Assembly: GCF_002209555.1 (NCBI RefSeq)
Contig: NZ_NJIF01000016.1
Location: forward strand, 34,216 to 98,215
Source: Achromobacter insolitus
GTDB lineage: Bacteria > Pseudomonadota > Gammaproteobacteria > Burkholderiales > Burkholderiaceae_B
Reading direction: 5' to 3'
DNA length: 64,000 nucleotides
A program made the position numbers and the translations under genes. Under the pieces are notes generated by a model. It was not told the origin of the DNA. It worked only from the letters and a program-made list of their open reading frames with translations, and made no database searches. Positions 16,744-25,362 of the stretch are shown piece after piece. Numbering within the stretch: the first letter of the stretch is position 1; each line of letters begins with the position of its first letter.

Positions 16744-17955
16744 ATGACGCATTCGAACCGGCGGGTCTACGTGGCCGCCACCTATGACACGAAGGGCCAA
16801 GAGGCCGACTACGTGATGGATCTGCTGCGGCGCGACGGGCTGGAGCCGGTGTCGGTGGACGTGTCCACTTCCGGCGCCGCCAGCGCAGCCCAGGTGCAGG
16901 CGAGCGAGGTGGCCGCGAACCACCCGCAGGGCGCCGGCGCGGTTTTTACCGGCGACCGGGGAACGGCCATCGCGGCGATGGCACTGGCGTTCGAGCGCTA
17001 TGCGGCCGCGAATGCAGGCATGGGGGCGCTGCTGGGCCTGGGCGGCTCGGGCGGCACTGCCCTGATCACGCCCGCCATGCGCGCGCTGCCGATCGGCATC
17101 CCCAAGTTGATGGTCTCGACTATGGCCTCGGGCAATGTCGCGCCGTATGTCGGCCCCTCGGACATCGCCATGATGTATTCCGTGACCGACGTTGCCGGCC
17201 TGAACCGTATTTCGCGCCGGGTGCTGGCCAACGCGGCCGGCGCGATTGGCGGGGCCTTCAAGCAGGCCGCCAATGCCGTAGCGGACGACGGCCGGCCTGC
17301 CGTGGGTATCACGATGTTCGGTGTTACCACCGCCTGCGTGCAGCAGGTGACGCCGCTGCTGGAGTCCCGCTACGACTGCTTGGTTTTCCACGCCACGGGC
17401 ACGGGCGGGCAGTCGATGGAAAAGCTGCTGGACAGCCATTTGCTGGGCGGCGTGCTGGACCTGACCACGACGGAAGTCTGTGACTTCCTGTTTGGCGGCG
17501 TGCTGGCCTGCACCGAAGACCGATTCGGCGCCGTGGCCCGTACGGGCCTGCCTTACGTGGGTTCTTGCGGCGCATTGGATATGGTGAATTTCGGCGCCAT
17601 GGACACCGTCCCCGAACGCTATCGCGGCCGCCAGTTCTATCCGCACAATCCGCAGGTGACGCTGATGCGCACCACCGTGGAGGAAAACACCCGCCAGGGC
17701 GAATGGATCGCCGCCAGGCTGAACCAATGCCAGGGCCCGGTGCGCTTTTTGATTCCGGAAGGCGGCGTATCCGCGCTGGACGCGCCGGGCCAGGCCTTTT
17801 GGGACCCGCGGGCCGATGCCGCACTGTTCGCGGCGCTGGAGGCGAATCTGGTGCAGACGGCCGACCGCCGCCTGGTGCGCGTGCCTTGCCACATCAACGA
17901 TCCGCAGTTCGCCCGGGCCGCGGTCGATCAATTTCTTGAAATCGCTACACACTGA
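16744..17955 (+). CDS. Tm-1-like ATP-binding domain protein (UPF0261)
   Basis: A 403-residue protein of the UPF0261/Tm-1 N-terminal family. The N-terminus YVAATYDTKGQEADYV and the glycine-rich GLGGSGGTALITPAMRALP with PKLMVSTMASGNV are characteristic. In tomato Tm-1 this domain is fused to a TIM-barrel domain; here the barrel is the next gene, 11 bases downstream. GGAGG precedes the ATG at 16744. The biochemical role of bacterial members is not established. The TetR-controlled promoter at 16630 should drive it. Confidence 0.88.
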   Translation: MTHSNRRVYVAATYDTKGQEADYVMDLLRRDGLEPVSVDVSTSGAASAAQVQASEVAANHPQGAGAVFTGDRGTAIAAMALAFERYAAANAGMGALLGLGGSGGTALITPAMRALPIGIPKLMVSTMASGNVAPYVGPSDIAMMYSVTDVAGLNRISRRVLANAAGAIGGAFKQAANAVADDGRPAVGITMFGVTTACVQQVTPLLESRYDCLVFHATGTGGQSMEKLLDSHLLGGVLDLTTTEVCDFLFGGVLACTEDRFGAVARTGLPYVGSCGALDMVNFGAMDTVPERYRGRQFYPHNPQVTLMRTTVEENTRQGEWIAARLNQCQGPVRFLIPEGGVSALDAPGQAFWDPRADAALFAALEANLVQTADRRLVRVPCHINDPQFARAAVDQFLEIATH

Positions 17956-17966
17956 GGACAGCCGCC

Positions 17967-18797
17967 ATGCCGCGCTTTGACCGCAACGAACTCCTGGACA
18001 AGTTTCGCGCCATGGTGCGCGCGCGCACGCCCATCGTCGGCGGCGGCGCGGGCACCGGCCTGTCGGCCAAGTGCGAGGAGGCGGGCGGCATCGACCTGAT
18101 CGTGATCTACAACTCCGGCCGCTACCGCATGGCGGGCCGCGGCTCGCTGGCCGGCCTGCTGGCCTATGGCAATGCCAACGAGATCGTGGTGGACATGGGG
18201 CGTGAAGTGCTGCCGGTGGTGAAGAACACGCCCGTGCTTGCCGGCGTCAACGGCACCGACCCGTTCTGCGATTTCGACGTCTTCCTGGACGATCTCAAGC
18301 GCCAAGGCTTTGCCGGCGTGCAGAACTTCCCCACCGTGGGCCTCATCGACGGCACCTTCCGCGCCAACCTGGAAGAGACCGGCATGGGCTATGCGCTGGA
18401 AGTGGACATGATCCGCCTGGCGCACAAGAAGGGGATGCTGACCACGCCCTACGTCTTCAACGAGGACGATGCCGTGGCCATGACTCGCGCCGGCGCCGAC
18501 ATCATCGTAGCCCACATGGGCCTGACCACGGGCGGCTCCATCGGCGCGGAAACCGCGCAGACGCTGGACGATTGCGTGGCGGCCATCGACCGCATCGCCG
18601 CGGCCGCGCTGGCCGTGCGGCCGGATATCATCGTGTTGTGCCATGGCGGCCCTATCGCCACGCCCGAGGACGCGGCCCACGTTTTGCGCGCGTGCAAACA
18701 CTGCCATGGCTTCTACGGCGCCAGCTCGATGGAGCGGCTGCCTACCGAGCAGGCGCTGACCGCGGCAACCCGCGAGTTCAAGAGCTTGACGTTCTGA
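17967..18797 (+). CDS. Phosphoenolpyruvate hydrolase-family TIM-barrel protein (Tm-1 C-terminal type)
   Basis: A 276-residue predicted TIM barrel related to PEP mutase/hydrolase and to the C-terminal domain of plant Tm-1. Typical segments are IVGGGAGTGLSAKCEEAGG (23-41), LIVIYNSGRYRMAGRGSLAG, VGLIDGTFRANLEETGMGY and IIVAHMGLTTGGSIG. It is encoded immediately after the UPF0261 gene, so the pair reconstitutes the domain order of the plant protein and the two products probably work together. No activity is proven for these; a C-C or C-P lyase-type reaction is only a family guess. Confidence 0.88.
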   Translation: MPRFDRNELLDKFRAMVRARTPIVGGGAGTGLSAKCEEAGGIDLIVIYNSGRYRMAGRGSLAGLLAYGNANEIVVDMGREVLPVVKNTPVLAGVNGTDPFCDFDVFLDDLKRQGFAGVQNFPTVGLIDGTFRANLEETGMGYALEVDMIRLAHKKGMLTTPYVFNEDDAVAMTRAGADIIVAHMGLTTGGSIGAETAQTLDDCVAAIDRIAAAALAVRPDIIVLCHGGPIATPEDAAHVLRACKHCHGFYGASSMERLPTEQALTAATREFKSLTF

Positions 18798-18889
18798 TTC
18801 CACAAACGGAGGTTCCGTCCGCGGAGTCTCCGTTTGCGCAGTTTCCGCCGTTTTCCCAATGCCTGGGCCACGCGCCCGCAGGAGTCCAA

Positions 18890-19333
18890 ATGCCGCACAC
18901 CGTACACGTCAGCGCCATCATCCATGCGCCGCTTCAGAAGGTCTGGGCCAGCTTCCGCGATTTCAACGGCCTGGCCGCCTGGCATCCCGGCATTGCCGAA
19001 AGCCGCCTGGAAGAGGGCGGGCGCCATGACGCCGTGGGCAGCGTGCGGTACTTGACGCTGCAGCCATCGGGTTTCGTGCGCGAACAACTGCTGATGCTGG
19101 ACGATCCAGGCACGGCCTTGCGCTATTCCATCATCGAGACCGATCTGCCCATGCGCGATTACATTGCCGGCGTGTCGCTGCATTCCGTCACCGAGGGTGG
19201 CCAGACGCTGGTGGAATGGTGGGCGGATTTCCGCGTCGAAGGCGCGGAATTGCGCGACGTGGCGAACGCCGTGGGCCAGAACGTATTCGCCGCGGGGCTC
19301 GCGGCTTTGAACGAGAAGCTGCGCGAGGCCTGA
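18890..19333 (+). CDS. SRPBCC-family (START/Bet v 1-like) protein
   Basis: A 147-residue single-domain protein of the polyketide-cyclase/START-like fold. The opening VHVSAIIHAPLQKVWASFRD and WHPGIAESRLEEGG are typical of the family, which binds hydrophobic ligands. The start at 18890 follows GGAGTCCAA. A 92-base gap before it contains a 9-bp inverted repeat (18803-18811 with 18828-18836) without a T-run. Its position as third gene behind the TetR-controlled Tm-1 pair suggests a shared substrate. The ligand is unknown. Confidence 0.85.
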   Translation: MPHTVHVSAIIHAPLQKVWASFRDFNGLAAWHPGIAESRLEEGGRHDAVGSVRYLTLQPSGFVREQLLMLDDPGTALRYSIIETDLPMRDYIAGVSLHSVTEGGQTLVEWWADFRVEGAELRDVANAVGQNVFAAGLAALNEKLREA

Positions 19334-19349
19334 TCGCGCAGGGCACGCC

Positions 19350-20315
19350 CTACGCTTTCTGGCGTTTGGGCGGGATGCGCTTGCAGCCGGCCGGCAGCTC
19401 CGCCATGCGCAGGTAGTCGTGGATTGCGTGGATCAAGGCCTGCGCGGCCGGGCTCAGCGGGTATTCCTTGTGCCGGATAATGCAGACCGTGCGCACGACC
19501 GTGGGCCGGGCCAGCAACGCATAGGCCAGTCCGGGCTCCAGCACCCGTTGCGCCGCCAGTGCCGGGAGCAAGGCTACGCCCAGGCCGGCCTTGACCAGCG
19601 CCGCCTGTGAGGTGGTGCTGGAGGCTTCGTAGAAAGGCGCAGCCGCCTCTATCGGCAGATCCGCGCGGGCGCGCAACAGCGCCATGATGCCGGTCTCGTC
19701 CACCACGCCCACCAGCTTGCGGCCGGCCAGCTCCGACCAGCGCATCGTGCCGTCGCGCGCGGGGCGCAGGCTGGCGTCATCTTCCCGGTAGAGCACGCCG
19801 AAGCGGTCTTCGAGCAAACCGTCGAATTGCAGGCCGGGCGCATCGGCCCAGCGGCTGGTCAGCCCGAAATCCACTTCGCGCGCGGCGACTTTGCGCTGGA
19901 TGCGGCCGGAGTTGTCGTCGCTGAGGTAAAGGCGCACGGCAGGATAGCGCGCGCAGTAGGCCGTGGCGGCGGGCGCGATGATCTGCGTGATGGCTGACGG
20001 GGCCGCCGCCACGCCCACGCGGCCGCGCTCCAGGGCGCCATAGCGCTGCACATCATCTATCACGCCATCGAAATCCGCCAGCAACCGCAATACGCGAGGC
20101 AGGAATTCCTCGCCCGCCGCCGTCAGCAGCACGCGGCGGCTGGTACGTGCGAACAGCTGCGTGGCCAGCGCATCCTCCAGCTGCCGCACCAGGCTGGTCA
20201 CCGACGACTGCGTCTGGAACAGGCGCTTGGCCGCATGCGTGAAGCTGGATTCCTGCGCTACCGCGACAAAGGCGGTCAGGTGCTTCAAGGTAACGTGCTT
20301 GGGCAAACGATTCAT
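19350..20315 (-). CDS. LysR-family transcriptional regulator
   Basis: A 321-residue regulator with N-terminal winged helix (THAAKRLFQTQSSVTSLVRQLE) and a periplasmic-binding-protein-like effector domain from about residue 90. ATG 20315 is chosen because it gives the usual MNRLPKHVTLKHLTAF start; neither it nor a TTG 33 bases upstream has a strong ribosome site. It diverges from the D-aminoacylase-like gene across ~120 bases of relatively AT-rich sequence, the usual arrangement for an activator of its neighbour. Confidence 0.92.
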   Translation of the reverse strand: MNRLPKHVTLKHLTAFVAVAQESSFTHAAKRLFQTQSSVTSLVRQLEDALATQLFARTSRRVLLTAAGEEFLPRVLRLLADFDGVIDDVQRYGALERGRVGVAAAPSAITQIIAPAATAYCARYPAVRLYLSDDNSGRIQRKVAAREVDFGLTSRWADAPGLQFDGLLEDRFGVLYREDDASLRPARDGTMRWSELAGRKLVGVVDETGIMALLRARADLPIEAAAPFYEASSTTSQAALVKAGLGVALLPALAAQRVLEPGLAYALLARPTVVRTVCIIRHKEYPLSPAAQALIHAIHDYLRMAELPAGCKRIPPKRQKA

Positions 20316-20437
20316 TTCAAAACACGATAGATAGATCAATAAAAACAATTTTCCCAGATTGATCGCGCGGACGATACTAGATGGTTTCGACGTCCTCCGG
20401 CCATGCGCATCGGAGATACCACCAAGGCAGGAACACC

Positions 20438-21907
20438 ATGCGGCAGGAAGCTCTGGATCTGATCATCGAAGGCGGCTGGGTCATTGACGGCCTGGGTGGC
20501 CCCCGGCGGCGTGCCGACGTAGGCGTGGCGGGCGAGCGCATCGCCGCCATCGGTGACCTGGCCGGCGCCTCTGCCGCCCGCCGCGTGGATGCGCGTGGCA
20601 AGATCGTGGCGCCCGGTTTCATCGACGTGCACGGGCACGACGATCTGATGTTCGTGGAGCGTCCTGGCCTGGAATGGAAAACCACCCAGGGCATCACCTC
20701 GGTCGTGGTGGGCAATTGCGGCGTGAGCGGCGCGCCCGCGCCCCTGCCTGGCAATACGGCGGCGGCGCTGGCCCTGCTGGGAGAGACGCCCCTGTTTGCC
20801 GACATGCAGGCTTATTTCGGCGAATTGCGCGCGCAGCGGCCGATGATCAACGTGGCGGCCCTCGTGGGACACGCCAATTTGCGCCTGGCCGCCATGCGCG
20901 ATCCGGCGGCCCAGCCGACCGCCGAGGAACAGGACGCCATGCAGCGCATGCTGGACGATGCCCTGGCCGCGGGCGCGGTGGGCTTCAGCACGGGCCTCGC
21001 CTACCAGCCGGGCGGCGCAGCCCGTCCAGCGGAACTGGAAGGACTGGCGCGGGTGGCGGCGGCTCGCGGCGCGATGCACACCAGCCACATCCGCAATGAA
21101 GGCGACGAGGTCGAGGCCGCCGTCGACGAGGTCCTCTCGGTGGGCCGCAATACGGGCTGCGCCACGGTGCTGTCGCATCACAAATGCATGATGCCGCAGA
21201 ACTGGGGCAAGAGCCGCGCCACGCTCGCGAACATCGACCGCGCGCGCGGCGAGGGCGTCGAGGTGGCGCTGGACATTTACCCGTATCCGGGCAGCTCCAC
21301 CATCCTGATCCCCGAACGCGCCGAAACCATCGATGACATCCGCATTACCTGGTCCACCCCGCATCCGGAATGCGGCGGCCAGTTCCTCAGCGATATCGCG
21401 GCGCGCTGGGGCTGCGACAAGACCACCGCGGCGCGGCGCCTGTGTCCGGCGGGGGCCATCTACTTCGCCATGGACGAGGCCGAGGTCCAGCGCATCTTCC
21501 AGCATGAATGCTGCATGGTGGGCTCGGACGGCCTGCCCAACGACGCGCATCCGCATCCCCGGCTATGGGGCAGCTTTACGCGGGTATTGGGCCGCTACGT
21601 GCGCGAGGCCGAGCTGATGACGCTGGAGACCGCCATTGCCAAGATGACGTCCTTGCCGGCCCGCGTGTTCGGCCTGGCGGGACGCGGCCAGTTGAGCGAG
21701 GGCGCCTGGGCCGACATCGTCGTGTTCGACGCGGACACGGTCGAGGATCGCGCCACCTGGGAAGCGCCGACGCTGGCGTCGGCAGGCGTGGAGCACGTGC
21801 TGGTCAATGGGCAGCAGGTCTTTCCGGCCGCTGCCGGCATGGCGCGCCCCGGCAAGATCCTGCGCCGCGAGGCGATGGCGCAAACCGTGGCCGGCGCGCG
21901 CCGATAA
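20438..21907 (+). CDS. N-acyl-D-amino-acid deacylase (D-aminoacylase) family amidohydrolase
   Basis: A 489-residue metal-dependent amidohydrolase. It has an N-terminal beta-sandwich segment (DLIIEGGWVIDGLGG), then the metal-binding DVHGHDD, the VVGNCGVSGAP loop, HTSHIRNEGDEVE, VLSHHK and the late aspartate segment GSDGLPNDAHPHPRLWGSF. These are the hallmarks of D-aminoacylases and N-acyl-D-glutamate deacylases. The exact acyl or amide substrate cannot be read from sequence. The ATG at 20438 follows GGCAGGAACACC. It is followed by a Bug receptor, so the imported substrate may be an acylated amino acid or related amide (inference). Confidence 0.9.
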   Translation: MRQEALDLIIEGGWVIDGLGGPRRRADVGVAGERIAAIGDLAGASAARRVDARGKIVAPGFIDVHGHDDLMFVERPGLEWKTTQGITSVVVGNCGVSGAPAPLPGNTAAALALLGETPLFADMQAYFGELRAQRPMINVAALVGHANLRLAAMRDPAAQPTAEEQDAMQRMLDDALAAGAVGFSTGLAYQPGGAARPAELEGLARVAAARGAMHTSHIRNEGDEVEAAVDEVLSVGRNTGCATVLSHHKCMMPQNWGKSRATLANIDRARGEGVEVALDIYPYPGSSTILIPERAETIDDIRITWSTPHPECGGQFLSDIAARWGCDKTTAARRLCPAGAIYFAMDEAEVQRIFQHECCMVGSDGLPNDAHPHPRLWGSFTRVLGRYVREAELMTLETAIAKMTSLPARVFGLAGRGQLSEGAWADIVVFDADTVEDRATWEAPTLASAGVEHVLVNGQQVFPAAAGMARPGKILRREAMAQTVAGARR

Positions 21908-21949
21908 AACCCGACAAAAACACCAACCATCCTTGCAGGAGACATCCCC

Positions 21950-22909
21950 ATGATGCGCAAAACCTGGGTCGCGCTGGCGCTGGCCGCCGTGTTGCCCGCC
22001 GCCCACGCGGCGTTCCCCGACCATCCCATCACGCTGATCGTGCCATTCCCGGCAGGGGGGCCGACCGATATCGTCGGCCGCCTCGCGGCGGCCAAGGCCG
22101 GCGAGATCCTGGGCCAGCAGATTGTGGTGGAAAACCGCACCGGCGCGTCCGGCACGATAGGCATGACGGCCACCGCGCGCGCCAAGCCGGACGGCTATAC
22201 CGTTGGCCTGGCCACGGTCAGTACCCATGGCACCGCGCCGCACCTGTTCCCCAAGCTGGCCTACGATCCGGTCCAGGACTTCACGCCGGTCAGCAACCTG
22301 GTTACCAGCCCCAACATCCTCAGCGTGAATCCGCAGTTTCCGGCCAAGACGCTGGCCGAATTCGTCGAGCACGTGCGCGCCAATCCGAGCAAGGACGGCT
22401 ATGCCAATGCCGGCGCGGGTGGCGTGAACGACCTGGGCATGATCTGGTTCCTGCAGATCATAGGCGGCAAGATGAACAGCATTTCCTATCGCGGCTCGGC
22501 GCCCGCGCTGACCGATACCGTGGGCGGCGTGGTGCCGGTCATTTTCGACAATTTCCCGTCATCGCTGCCCTACCTGAAGAGCAACCATCTGCGCGCCCTT
22601 GCCATCACCGGCACCCAGCGCAATCCGCGCCTGCCGGATGTGCCGACGTTTGCCGAGCAGGGCTACAAGGACTACGACGTAACAGCCTGGTACGGCGTGG
22701 TCGGCCCGGCCGGCATGCCGGACGATGTGCGGGACAAGCTGGCCGACGCTTTCGCGCGCGCAGTGCGCGATCCGGCGACCGCGGCCAAGATGGAAGAGAC
22801 CGGCGCTTTTCCCCTGGGCAACACGCCCGCGGAGTTTGGTCAGCAGATCCGCGCCGAGCGCGACCGCTGGAAGGCCGTGATCGAAAAGGCCGACATCAAG
22901 CTGCAATAA
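21950..22909 (+). CDS. Bug/TctC-family periplasmic solute receptor
   Basis: A 319-residue receptor with a signal peptide ending about AAHA (residue 20), followed by FPDHPITLIVPFPAGGPTDI, NRTGASGTIGMTATARAKPD, ISYRGSAPALTDTVGGVV and GTQRNPRLPDVPTFAEQG. It is preceded by GCAGGAGACATCCCC. It belongs to the LysR/D-aminoacylase unit and ends 38 bases from the convergent flavoreductase gene. Confidence 0.95.
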   Translation: MMRKTWVALALAAVLPAAHAAFPDHPITLIVPFPAGGPTDIVGRLAAAKAGEILGQQIVVENRTGASGTIGMTATARAKPDGYTVGLATVSTHGTAPHLFPKLAYDPVQDFTPVSNLVTSPNILSVNPQFPAKTLAEFVEHVRANPSKDGYANAGAGGVNDLGMIWFLQIIGGKMNSISYRGSAPALTDTVGGVVPVIFDNFPSSLPYLKSNHLRALAITGTQRNPRLPDVPTFAEQGYKDYDVTAWYGVVGPAGMPDDVRDKLADAFARAVRDPATAAKMEETGAFPLGNTPAEFGQQIRAERDRWKAVIEKADIKLQ

Positions 22910-22947
22910 GGGGGAGGCGGGCTGCCTGGATTTGCCGCGGCCCGGTA

Positions 22948-24318
22948 TCAATACACGTCGCGGCGGTAATGGCCGTCGCGCTGCATGGCTTGCAGCCGCG
23001 CGGCGCCCAGGATGTCTTGCAGGGCGGCATCCACGCCGCCAGCCATGCCTTGCAGGCTGCCGCAGACGTAAATGGCCGCGCCCGCGTCGACCCAGGCGCG
23101 CACGCTCTCGGCATGATCGCGCAAATGGTGCTGCACGTAGCGCCGGTCGGCCTGGTCGCGCGAGAAAACCGCGTCCACGCGCTCCAGCGTGCCATCATTG
23201 CGCCAGGCTTCGATTTCCTCGCGGCAGAACCAATCATGCGCCGCGTTGCGTTCTCCGAACACCAGCCAGTTGCGCGGGTGGCCGGCCGCGCGGCGCGCCT
23301 TGATCAGCGCGCGCAGGCCGGCCAGGCCGGTGCCGTTGCCCACCAAAAGCAGCGGTCGGCCATCGGGCGGCGCGTGGAAATTGCGGTTGACGCGTACGCG
23401 CAGGTCTATCGCATCCCCAGGCTGGGCGATCTGGGTGAGCCAGCCGCTACCCAGGCCCAGCGCGCCGTCGGCGCCGCGCATCTGTCGTACCAGCAGCTGA
23501 ATCGCGCCATCTTCCGGCAGCGAGGCGATCGAGTACTCGCGATGGGCCAGCAAAGGGCCTGCGGCCTCTCGGCGGGGGCCGATTTCAGCGATGTCCCCCG
23601 CCTGCCAGCTGCACGCGCCACCGGTGGGCGGCGTCAGCGTCAGCAGATAGCAGGGGCCGCCCTGGCTTTGGGGATTGAGTTGTTCGCGCGCGGCCAGGCG
23701 CCAGGATTCGTAGACTGGAACCTGCCAGTCGGGCAGGTCGCTGCGCCCGGCCAGAAGACCAAGATGATGCTGCCAATGCCGCAGGGCCGCCGGATCCCCG
23801 TTGTCGACCTCGACCAGATCGAACAGCGGCGTCGCGCCTTGCGCGTACAGCCAGTCGTCCAGGCGATGGCCGAAGCCGCAGAACTGGGCGTATTCGCTGT
23901 CGCCGAGCGCCAGCACCGCATAGTGCGCCCCAGCCAGCCCCGCCGCGGTTTCTTGCATCTGTTCGGCGAAGGCGGCGGCGGCGTCGGGCGGATCGCCTTC
24001 GCCATAAGTGCTGACCACGAACAGCATGCGGCGATAGGTCGCCAGGCGTTGCGCGTCCAATTGCTCCAGCGCCGCCACCCGTACCGCCAGGCCGCCGGCG
24101 CGCAGGGACTCGGCGGTTTGCGCCGCCAGCGATTCGGCATAGCCCGTTTGCGTGGCGTAGGCGACGAGCAAGGTGTCTTCGGGGACAGGCGCCTGCAGGG
24201 CTTGCAGGGCCAGCGCCTGCTGCATTTGATGGCGCCGGGCGCGGCGCCAGGCCCACAGGCACAGCAGCAGCCAGGCTCCCACCACGCATGCCGCCGCGAT
24301 CAATCGGGTTGCTGCCAT
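22948..24318 (-). CDS. Membrane-anchored flavodoxin/FAD/NADPH reductase (CysJ-like)
   Basis: A 456-residue diflavin reductase. One N-terminal membrane helix (residues 4-23) is followed by RRARRH. Then comes a flavodoxin domain (VAYATQTGYAESLAAQT, STYGEGDPPD, ALGDSEYAQFCGFG), an FAD domain (REYSIASLPEDG) and an NADPH domain (LLLVGNGTGLAGLRALIK, IYVCGSLQGMAGGVD, C-terminal HYRRDVY). It moves electrons from NADPH through FAD and FMN, here at the inner membrane. It is the last gene of the PepSY-DUF2271-DUF4198-ApbE operon; only 4 bases separate it from apbE. It is probably the cytoplasmic electron entry for that system. Confidence 0.9.
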   Translation of the reverse strand: MAATRLIAAACVVGAWLLLCLWAWRRARRHQMQQALALQALQAPVPEDTLLVAYATQTGYAESLAAQTAESLRAGGLAVRVAALEQLDAQRLATYRRMLFVVSTYGEGDPPDAAAAFAEQMQETAAGLAGAHYAVLALGDSEYAQFCGFGHRLDDWLYAQGATPLFDLVEVDNGDPAALRHWQHHLGLLAGRSDLPDWQVPVYESWRLAAREQLNPQSQGGPCYLLTLTPPTGGACSWQAGDIAEIGPRREAAGPLLAHREYSIASLPEDGAIQLLVRQMRGADGALGLGSGWLTQIAQPGDAIDLRVRVNRNFHAPPDGRPLLLVGNGTGLAGLRALIKARRAAGHPRNWLVFGERNAAHDWFCREEIEAWRNDGTLERVDAVFSRDQADRRYVQHHLRDHAESVRAWVDAGAAIYVCGSLQGMAGGVDAALQDILGAARLQAMQRDGHYRRDVY

Positions 24319-24322
24319 GGTG

Positions 24323-25348
24323 TCAGGGTATAGCGGCCAGTGCCTGGAATGCGGGGGTGGCGACGACACGCCAGGCGTCGCGTTCGCGCAGGATGAACAA
24401 GGCGGCGAGCTCATGGCGGCGGGCGTAGGCCAGGCCTTCTTCTTCGCCCAGCACCGTCAACGCGGTGGCGAGCGCGTCGGCTTGCATGCAGCCGGGGTGC
24501 AGCACGGTGACTGATGCCAGGCCATTGCGCACCGGCAGGCCGGTGCGCGGATCGATGGTGTGCGCGTAGCGCTCGTCCCCCCTACCCGCGTGGCGGCGGT
24601 AATCGCCCGAGGTGGCGATGCTGTGGTCGCGCAGGGGCAGAGCAAGGGCGTGATCGTCGCTCGCATCGGGCACTTCGATGGCCACGCGCCAGGGCTGGCC
24701 GTCGGGCCGCTTGCCGCGCGCGCGCAGTTCGCCGCCCACTTCGACGAGGTACTGGGTGATGCCCAGCGCATCGAGCGCCATGGCGGCGCGGTCCACGCCG
24801 TAACCCTTGGCGATGGAAGAAAGATCCAGGTAGGCGCCGCCGGGTTGCAACGCGGCCTGGCGCTGGGCATCGAGTTGCACCCGGCGCCAGCCGCAACGAG
24901 CGCGCGCGGCCTCGATCGCGGAAGGCGACGGCGGTTCGAACGCGCGTTGGTGCGGTCCGAAACCCCAAGCGTTTACCAGCGGTCCGACGGTCGGATCGTA
25001 GGCGCCGCCGCTATCCTCGGCCAAAGCCAGCGCATGGCTCAGCACGTGGAAGAACCCGGCCGGCAGCGTTTGCCAGCCGGTGGCCGTCCGGTTGTAGCGC
25101 GTGATGTCCGAATCGGGCTCCCAGGTGCTCATCTGGGCGACCACTTCGTCCAGCGCGGCCTGGATGGCGTGGCGCGCCGCGGCCTCCGTGCGCCCGCGCG
25201 GCAACGCCAGGCGGGCCGACCAGGTGGTGCCCATGGTGGCGCCGGCCAGCGCCGCGGACGCGGTCGGCATTGCCGGCATGGCGCCATAGGCAAGGCTGAC
25301 CGCCGTGGCAGGCGCGCCGCGCGGAGCGTAGGAAGGGGAGCTGGCCAT
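24323..25348 (-). CDS. apbE: FAD:protein FMN transferase (ApbE family)
   Basis: A 341-residue Mg-dependent flavin transferase that attaches FMN from FAD to Thr/Ser of exported redox proteins. Motifs are GATMGTTWS, AYDPTVGPLVNAWGFGP, YLDLSSIAKGYGVDRAA, VGGELRARGKRPDG, ATSGDYRR and HTIDPRTGLPV. The N-terminal ~40 residues are Ala/Pro rich without a clear lipobox, unlike many ApbE lipoproteins, so the real start or export route is uncertain. A DGVSGAT flavinylation-type motif is present in the DUF2271 protein encoded two genes upstream, which gives it an obvious target. Confidence 0.92.
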   Translation of the reverse strand: MASSPSYAPRGAPATAVSLAYGAMPAMPTASAALAGATMGTTWSARLALPRGRTEAAARHAIQAALDEVVAQMSTWEPDSDITRYNRTATGWQTLPAGFFHVLSHALALAEDSGGAYDPTVGPLVNAWGFGPHQRAFEPPSPSAIEAARARCGWRRVQLDAQRQAALQPGGAYLDLSSIAKGYGVDRAAMALDALGITQYLVEVGGELRARGKRPDGQPWRVAIEVPDASDDHALALPLRDHSIATSGDYRRHAGRGDERYAHTIDPRTGLPVRNGLASVTVLHPGCMQADALATALTVLGEEEGLAYARRHELAALFILRERDAWRVVATPAFQALAAIP

Positions 25349-25362
25349 GCGCCTGCGGCCGC

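Noticed and set aside
18803..18836. Terminator between the TIM-barrel gene and the SRPBCC gene
   Set aside because: There is a perfect 9-bp inverted repeat but a 16-base loop and no T-run, so termination is not supported.
21508..24333. A 941-codon open plus-strand frame over the amidohydrolase end, Bug gene and flavoreductase
   Set aside because: It is out of frame with a clear amidohydrolase and Bug protein and antisense to a well-defined diflavin reductase. The product is low-complexity and Arg/Gly/Ala-rich, as expected from GC-rich shadow frames.
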